Shown here piece after piece: positions 59,566-64,000 of a stretch of 64,000 nucleotides of DNA. Within the stretch, counting starts at the first letter, position 1; the number at the start of each line of letters is the position of its first letter. The stretch lies in NCBI GenBank assembly GCA_963728835.1, contig CAVSKZ010000001.1:372001-436000 (forward strand), written 5' to 3'. A model generated the notes under the pieces. That model was not told the DNA's origin, did not search any database, and worked only from the letters and a program-made list of their open reading frames with translations. This DNA comes from VRUE01 sp963728835 (lineage in GTDB: Bacteria > Actinomycetota > Thermoleophilia > Solirubrobacterales > 70-9). Position numbers and translations under genes: made by a program.

Positions 59566-60203
59566 ATGCCCAGCACTCTCGCCGTTCGCCTCGCGCGCCC
59601 GCGGTCCCTCTCCAGCTCCATGGTCAGGGCGACCACGTCGGCCGGCGTGTCCAGGTCCAGCGCCAGCGACGCCAGCCCTTCGACGCTGAAGGGGACGCCG
59701 GCCGCGCGTGCGGCGGCGACATGGCGAGCGCAGCTGCCCTCCCCGAAGGAGGGCGCGATCACGTCTGGGGGCGCGAGCGCGAGCGCGTTCGTGCCGGTGC
59801 CGTGACGGTCGGGGACGATCGCGACGTAGCGCTCTGGCATCCCGGTCAGCAGGCGCTCGAGCTCGCGCGGGTCGAGCAGCGGGCAGTCGATGGGGAGCAG
59901 GACGACGCATTCGGCGCCGAGCTCGCGCGCCCGCGCGATCCCTGCGAGCGCCGCGCCGGAGTGACCGCCCTCGTCGGGGTCGGCGACCAGCTCGCTGCCT
60001 CGCTTGCTTGCCAGATCGATTGCGCGCGGCTCGCTGGTGACGACCATCGTGCGCTCGATCGACCGTGCGGCGCCGATCGACTCCAGCACGTCCTCCAGCA
60101 TGGCCGCCGCCAGTTCGGCGCGGTGCGTCGCGCCCATGCCGGGGGCGAGCCGCTGCTTGGCCGCGCCGAAGCGCTTGACCGGGAGGACGGCGGTCGCGTT
60201 CAA
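59562..60203 (-). CDS. cofC: 2-phospho-L-lactate (or PEP) guanylyltransferase CofC/FbiD
   Basis: The frame is open to 60734, but the gene most likely starts at the TTG at 60201-60203, which overlaps the cofD stop (TTGA) and gives 213 residues beginning LNATAVLPVKRFGAAKQRLA. The start and the VLPVK-----KQRL pattern, then MVVTSEPRAIDLASKRGSEL, the metal site in CVVLLPIDCPLLDP, and IVPDRHGTGTNALALAPPDV all match CofC. The enzyme activates phospholactate or phosphoenolpyruvate with GTP to supply CofD. In actinobacteria the PEP version, leading to dehydro-F420, is usual. It overlaps cofE by three bases. Confidence 0.87.
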   Translation of the reverse strand: MNATAVLPVKRFGAAKQRLAPGMGATHRAELAAAMLEDVLESIGAARSIERTMVVTSEPRAIDLASKRGSELVADPDEGGHSGAALAGIARARELGAECVVLLPIDCPLLDPRELERLLTGMPERYVAIVPDRHGTGTNALALAPPDVIAPSFGEGSCARHVAAARAAGVPFSVEGLASLALDLDTPADVVALTMELERDRGRARRTARVLGI

Positions 60204-61123
60204 GCCTCGATGCCGGCTGCGTAGTCGAGGACGATGCGCGCCAGTCGCGCCCGTCCGGCCGCGCCCTCCATCAGGGTCGGCACCGCGAGTGTGGGAATTT
60301 CCGCCGGGGGCGGATCCGGGTCGCCCTCGTCGACGACCATCGCGTCGATCAGCCCCGCGTAGAGAGAGGCGACGCCCGCCGCGGTCGACGGCCGGCCGAG
60401 CGCCTGCATGAAACGCTCCGTCGGTCCCTTGACCACCCCGCCGGCGACGAAGGGGCTGACCGCGAGGACCGGGGCGGTGGAGGCGGCGATCGCCTCGGTC
60501 ATCCCCGGGATCGCGAGGATCGGGCCGATGCTGATCACCGGGTTGGAGGGGCCGATCACGATCGCCTCGGCCCAGCGCAGCGCCTCCAGCACCTCGGCGC
60601 TCGGCTCGGCCGCCTCGACCCCGTCCAGCTCGACGCCCTGGACCTCCGGCTCGCCACGGTCGACGATCAGGTACTCCTGCAGGGCGCGCACGCCGCCGCC
60701 GGTCAGCACCCTGGTCCGCACCGGCGCCTCGCACATCGGCAGCACCTTCGCCTCGACCCCGAGCGCGCGGGCGATCTGCGCCTGGGCGTCGGTGAGGCGG
60801 CCGCCCTCATCGAGGAACTGGCGGCGGTAGAGGCAGGCCGCGAGATCGCGGTCGGAGAGGCCGAACCAGCTCGGCGCACCCAGCTTCGTCAGCCGGTCGA
60901 AGACGGTGAAGGTGTCGTCGCGCAGGCCCCAGCCACGCTCTTCGTCGATTTCGCCGCTGAGCCAGTAGGTGATGAGGTCGGGGTCGGGGGAGACGTGGAC
61001 GCCGAGCGTCTCGACGTCGTCGGCGGTGTTGGCGATCACCGCCAGGTCGGAGCCGATCTCCTCCTGCATCCCGGCGGCGAGCTTGGCGCCCCCGGTGCCG
61101 CCCGCGAGCAGGGTGACCCGCAC
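60200..61123 (-). CDS. cofD: 2-phospho-L-lactate transferase CofD/FbiA
   Basis: A 307-residue protein from an ATG at 61121-61123. The family start VTLLAGGTGGAKLAAGMQEE binds the nucleotide, followed by VIANTADDVETLGVHVSPDP, GLRDDTFTVFDRLTKLG, WFGLSDRDLAACLYRRQFLD and IVIGPSNPVISIGPILAIPG. The final VPTLMEGAAGRARLARIVLD is typical. CofD joins the activated phosphoacid to FO to give (dehydro)F420-0. It is the second gene of the npdG-cofD-cofC-cofE series, in which adjacent genes overlap or lie 3 bases apart. This close packing indicates one operon for the late F420 steps. Confidence 0.95.
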   Translation of the reverse strand: MRVTLLAGGTGGAKLAAGMQEEIGSDLAVIANTADDVETLGVHVSPDPDLITYWLSGEIDEERGWGLRDDTFTVFDRLTKLGAPSWFGLSDRDLAACLYRRQFLDEGGRLTDAQAQIARALGVEAKVLPMCEAPVRTRVLTGGGVRALQEYLIVDRGEPEVQGVELDGVEAAEPSAEVLEALRWAEAIVIGPSNPVISIGPILAIPGMTEAIAASTAPVLAVSPFVAGGVVKGPTERFMQALGRPSTAAGVASLYAGLIDAMVVDEGDPDPPPAEIPTLAVPTLMEGAAGRARLARIVLDYAAGIEA

Positions 61124-61126
61124 CGG

Positions 61127-61820
61127 CTACTCCCAGTGGTCGCCGTCGGGGAGGCCGGTCAGCTGGATCCCCGCGTGGGCCTTGTAGCGGACGTTGACCG
61201 AGATCAGCAGCGGCGTCAGCTGCTCGACGATCCGCGCCATCTCCAGCGGCCCGGCGTTTACGGCCCGCAGACCTGGGATCAGCTCGATCAGGCGTGCGAC
61301 CCGGGCCTTGTCGGCCTTGCGGTCTCCGCAGACGAGTATGTCCTCGCCCAGCTCCGCCTCTGCGTCGGCGAGCGTCGGGGCGCCGATCGTATGCAGGGCG
61401 GCGACGACGGTGACGCCGTCGGGGACCATCTCCTGCGCCTGCTGTGCGGCGCTGCCCTGCCAGACGCCGAGCGACCGCGTCGCCTTGCCGCTGACTGCGG
61501 CGGCGAGCGGGACCGTGCAGTCGACCAGGATCTGCCCCGGCTGCAGGGCCTCACGCAGGTTGTTGAGGTTCTCCGACTGGTTGCGGAAGGGGACGGTGAG
61601 GAAGACGATCTCGGCGCGCTCGACGGCCTCCTCGTTGAGCATGCCCTCGACCTCGGCACCGGGCACCTTCTCGCGCAGCTTCGCGACCGCCTCCTCGGCT
61701 CGCTCGGCCGACCGCGAGCCGATCGCGATCGAGGCCCCCGGCCCGGGCCCAGCGCAGGGCGAGGCCGGCGCCGAGCGCTCCGGTGCCGCCGACGATCGGG
61801 ATGGTGGGAAGGTCCGCCAC
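61127..61820 (-). pseudogene. npdG: F420H2:NADP oxidoreductase NpdG (one frameshift as sequenced)
   Basis: The GTG at 61818-61820 begins the N-terminal NADP-binding motif (MADLPTIPIVGGTGALGAGL). At about 61737 one extra G in a G run shifts the frame; the second frame reads ASIAIGSRSAERAEEAVAKL and on through NEEAVERAEIVFLTVPFRNQ, DGVTVVAALHTIGAPTLADA, GDRKADKARVARLIELIPG and EMARIVEQLTPLLISVNVRY. The joined protein has about 230 residues, the normal length. It exchanges hydride between F420 and NADP. It is the first gene of the minus-strand cof operon and divergent from an SDR gene. An assembly error is the likely cause of the break. Confidence 0.85.
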
Positions 61821-61848
61821 GGGCGCGGAAGTCTATGCTGCCCGGCGC

Positions 61849-62584
61849 ATGAGGCTGGAGGGACGAAAGGCGCTGGTCACCGGCGGGGCGAGCGGGATAG
61901 GCGCCGCGATCGCCGCCCGCCTCTCCGCTGAGGGCGCCGAGGTGTGGATCGGCGACGTCGACGTTCCCGGCGCGGAGCGCGTCGCCGGCGAGGCCAACGG
62001 CCATGCGCTCGAGCTCGACGTGACCGACCTGGGCTCCGCCCGCGCGGCGGTTGAGGCGACGGGCACCCTCGACATCCTCGTCAACAACGCCGGCACCGAC
62101 GAGTTCGGCTTCTTCACCTACACCAGCCCCGAGCAGTGGCAGCGGTTGATCGGGATCAACCTCCTCGGCGTCTTCAACTGCACCCACGCCGCCCTGCCCG
62201 GGATGCAGGAGGCGAAGTACGGCCGCATCCTCAGCATCTCCTCGGAGGCGGGACGGGTCGGCTCGAAGGGCTCCGCCGTCTACTCGGCGACGAAGGGCGG
62301 CGTCGTCGCCTTCATGAAGGCGATCGCCCGCGAGAACGCCCGTTACGGCGTCACCGCCAACTCGATCGCCCCCGGCCCGATCGAGACCCCGCTGCTGATG
62401 GGCGCAAAGGAGTTCGGCGAGATCGGCGAGAAGGTGATCGAGACGATGAAGGTCCTCGACCCAGATGGGCCGCCTCGGCCAGCCCGAGGAGGTCGCCGCC
62501 GCCGCGGCCTTCCTCGTCTCCGACGACGCCACCTACGTCACCGGGGAGACCCTGGGCGTCAGCGGCGGCCTGGGCATGGTCTGA
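61849..62584 (+). pseudogene. Short-chain dehydrogenase/reductase, FabG-like (one frameshift near the 3' end as sequenced)
   Basis: From the ATG at 61849 the protein reads MRLEGRKALVTGGASGIGAA (the TGxxxGIG motif), ILVNNAGTDEFGFF (NNAG), LSISSEAGRVGSKGSAVYSATKGG with the catalytic Ser and YxxxK, and SIAPGPIETPLLMGAKEFG. At about 62463 one extra base shifts it; the other frame completes the gene with MGRLGQPEEVAAAAAFLVSD and TYVTGETLGVSGGLGMV. The joined protein has about 244 residues, a normal classical SDR. The corrected stop overlaps the next ATG (TGATG). It may be a 3-hydroxyacyl-CoA or other dehydrogenase. Confidence 0.82.
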
Positions 62585-62970
62585 TGAGTGAGCTGGACGG
62601 GCTGGTCCCGGGGATCGAACGCAGCGACGAGTTCACCGTCGCGCCGCCGCTCGTCACCGACGTCGGCGGCACGATCGGCACCGGCGTGCTCTCGACGCCG
62701 GGCATGATCGGGATGATGGAGGGCAGCGCCTCGATGCTGGCCTACGAGCACTTGCCCGAGGGGCAGGCGACCGTCGGCTTCGAGGTCTGCGTCAAGCACG
62801 TGGCCGCGGCCGCGGAGGGAGCGGTCTGCCGGGCGCGCGCCACGTTGCGCGAGGTCGTCGACGGCCGCAAGCTCCGCTTCGACGTCGAGGTGAGCGAAGG
62901 CGAGCGCACGATCGGCGTCGGCTCCCATGAGCGGCGCGTGGTGGGCCAGGCCGGCCCGCCGACCGCGTAG
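62584..62970 (+). CDS. Hot-dog fold thioesterase-like protein
   Basis: A 128-residue protein from the ATG at 62584, which overlaps the corrected stop of the SDR gene. The sequence (STPGMIGMMEGSASMLAYEH, then PEGQATVGFEVCVKHVAAAA, RARATLREVVDGRKLRFDVE and GERTIGVGSHERRVV) fits the fluoroacetyl-CoA-thioesterase-like subgroup of hot-dog proteins, where M-EGSA corresponds to the active-site helix and H to the general base. It probably hydrolyses a short acyl-CoA. The SDR-thioesterase pair may be one operon. Confidence 0.75.
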   Translation: MSELDGLVPGIERSDEFTVAPPLVTDVGGTIGTGVLSTPGMIGMMEGSASMLAYEHLPEGQATVGFEVCVKHVAAAAEGAVCRARATLREVVDGRKLRFDVEVSEGERTIGVGSHERRVVGQAGPPTA

Positions 62971-63019
62971 CCCGGCGTCGCCGGACGGAACGGGGGGAGA
63001 AAGTCGAGCGACTGACGCC

Positions 63020-63043
63020 TTGATGACCCCATGGGGTCATCAA
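63020..63043. repeat. 24-bp perfect palindrome containing the start codon of the next gene
   Basis: TTGATGACCCC (63020-63030) and GGGGTCATCAA (63033-63043) are exact reverse complements around AT, so the full 24 bases form one perfect palindrome. The ATG at 63031-63033 of the AbiEi/DUF559 gene lies at its centre. It could be an operator or could fold the mRNA over the start codon. The loop of the palindrome at 47547-47590 also contains ATGGGGT. Confidence 0.75.
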
Positions 63044-63950
63044 CCGATCAAGTTCTGGCGGGAAAGGCTTGGGCGTTGGCCGCAAGGCAGCATGGGGTGA
63101 TTGCGCGATGGCAGTTGTTGGAGCTCGGCCTAAGCGCACAGGCAATACAGCATCGACTGTCGAGAGGGCGACTACACAGGATCCACCGGGGCGTCTATGC
63201 GGTGGGGCGGCCTGCGCTCGATCAGGAGGGCCGCTGGATGGCGGCGGTCCTCGCCTGTGGGTCTGGTGCCGTTTTGAGCCACGGAAGCGCAGCCGCACTC
63301 TGGGAATCGGGCCCTCGTCATCCAGCCTGGAAGTGACGATCCCAGTCGCGTCCCCGCGCAAGCCTAACGGCGTGCGCGTCCATCGACGTCCCAACTTGCT
63401 GCCCTCCCATGCAGGCGTGCACAGGGCCATCCCAGTTACGAATCCTGTGCGCACCATGATCGATCTCGCCATTCGGCTCGGCCCTGCTCAGCTGGAGAGG
63501 ATGATTAACGAGGCAGATCGACTCGGCTTGGTCACCTCCGAGAATCTGCTCGCGGCGCTGGATGCCTACCCGGGGGTCCGCGGCGCCGGTCGGCTGCGTT
63601 CGATTCTGGCGGCACGGACCTTCCGCCTGACCGATTCGGAGCTGGAGCGGCGCTTTCTGCGCATCGTGGAGAAGGCGGGGCTGCCGTTCCCGCTTACGCG
63701 ACAGGCCGTCAACGGGTTCCGCGTCGACTTCTTCTGGCCCGATATCGGCCTGGTCGTTGAGACCGACGGCCTGACATACCACCGCACCCCGTCGCAGCAG
63801 GCGCGCGATCGTGTGCGCGACCAAGCTCATCTCGCCGCCGGTCTGACGCCGCTCCGCTTCACTCACGCTCAGGTCCGCTACGAGTCCGGCTACGTGGGCG
63901 AGACTCTGACCTCGCTCATGGCGCGTCTCGAGCAGGCACATGCCGCCTAA
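63031..63950 (+). pseudogene. AbiEi-like N-terminal and DUF559 nuclease-fold protein (one frameshift as sequenced)
   Basis: From the ATG at 63031 the first frame gives KAWALAARQHGVIARWQLLE and GLSAQAIQHRLSRGRLHRIH, an AbiEi-type winged-helix N-terminus, then WMAAVLACGSGAVLSHGSAA. One missing G near 63303 shifts the frame; the second frame continues NPVRTMIDLAIRLGPAQLER and ends with a DUF559/Vsr-like domain (ELERRFLRIVEKAG; FRVDFFWPDIGLVVETDGLT with the D and ExD of PD-(D/E)XK folds; HAQVRYESGYVGETLTSLM). The joined protein has about 306 residues. Such proteins are numerous in Thermoleophilia and have no fixed role. No AbiEii toxin gene is adjacent. Confidence 0.75.
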
Positions 63951-63960
63951 GCTGCCATCC

Positions 63961-64000
63961 ATGAGCGAGCTGCCGAGCAACGTCCGCATCCGCGAGGTGG
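63961..64000 (+). CDS. Start of a probable hydroxymethylglutaryl-CoA lyase (partial)
   Basis: Thirteen codons from an ATG at 63961 to the window end read MSELPSNVRIREV. The VRI-EV pattern is the typical start of HMG-CoA lyase (VRIREVGPRDGLQ), but the diagnostic GPRDGLQ lies beyond the window. It starts 10 bases after the DUF559 gene. If right, it would join leucine or acyl-CoA breakdown genes with the SDR and thioesterase nearby. Confidence 0.4.
   Translation, partial: MSELPSNVRIREV

Noticed and set aside
61288..62532. A 414-codon minus-strand open frame
   Set aside because: It spans the antisense of the SDR gene and a wrong frame of npdG; no coherent domain.
63031..63950. A complete type IV AbiE toxin-antitoxin system
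   Set aside because: There is an AbiEi-like domain but no adjacent AbiEii nucleotidyltransferase toxin gene, and the second domain is DUF559.

Overview
The window is high-GC DNA, estimated by eye at close to 70 % G+C. Genes are tightly packed, often coupled by 1-4 base stop/start overlaps, with many GTG and some TTG starts. A fused CofG-CofH protein (FbiC), stand-alone CofC, CofD and CofE, GTP-type PEP carboxykinase, a class E sortase and crotonyl-CoA carboxylase/reductase all point to an actinobacterium. Overall gene content suggests class Thermoleophilia (Solirubrobacterales-like); that placement is inference. No rRNA, tRNA, CRISPR array, insertion sequence or prophage was recognised.

Layout. 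0-4.6 kb: a SucC-like ligase (cut by the window edge), aminodeoxychorismate lyase and a fused PabA-PabB for p-aminobenzoate, then two secreted or lipid-anchored proteins. 4.6-12 kb: PEP carboxykinase, malyl-CoA lyase family protein, a class E sortase, a CAP protein, then a run of frameshifted genes (acyl-CoA dehydrogenase, SCP2-like, MaoC-type hydratase). 12-14.6 kb: a secreted PQQ-type sugar dehydrogenase. 14.7-39.2 kb: a large exopolysaccharide/cell-surface region with flippase, sugar transferase, Wzz-like protein, two O-antigen ligases or polymerases, several glycosyltransferases, two polysaccharide deacetylases, an asparagine synthase, a sugar epimerase, three related secreted lyase-like proteins and an LPFTG-anchored peptide. 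40.8-46.3 kb: ethylmalonyl-CoA mutase and crotonyl-CoA carboxylase/reductase, with a ClpS adaptor and an HTH regulator between them. 46.3-54.7 kb: RmuC, YgfZ, a multicopper oxidase-ZIP-DtxR operon behind a tandem palindromic operator, an NMT1-type binding protein and an aquaporin. 54.7-61.8 kb: coenzyme F420 biosynthesis (fbiC, cofE, cofC, cofD) and F420-dependent NADP reductase. 61.8-64 kb: an SDR, a thioesterase-like protein, an AbiEi/DUF559 protein and the first codons of a probable HMG-CoA lyase.

The genes tell two metabolic stories. Ccr, Ecm, a methylsuccinyl-CoA-dehydrogenase candidate, a mesaconyl-CoA-hydratase candidate and a malyl-CoA lyase together make up the diagnostic part of the ethylmalonyl-CoA pathway for acetyl-CoA assimilation, with PEP carboxykinase next door for gluconeogenesis. 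The F420 genes make the deazaflavin cofactor and an enzyme linking it to NADPH.

The most unusual feature is a set of long, near-perfect palindromes (arms 13-26 bp, total 53-103 bp). Several sit between genes, but at least three lie inside conserved enzymes: pabAB, fbiC and cofE. In pabAB and fbiC the frame stays open; in cofE it would be open if a G6 run were G4, which would also restore the palindrome. Two copies 3.3 kb apart are both 103 bp, and their terminal differences are all compensatory. This resembles the Rickettsia palindromic elements in behaviour, but I know of no description in actinobacteria.

Caution: I count about fourteen likely single-base indels, many in G or C runs, that break otherwise conserved genes; six fall within 1.4 kb (10.3-11.7 kb). 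Most are probably sequencing or assembly errors, so the broken genes may be intact in the organism.
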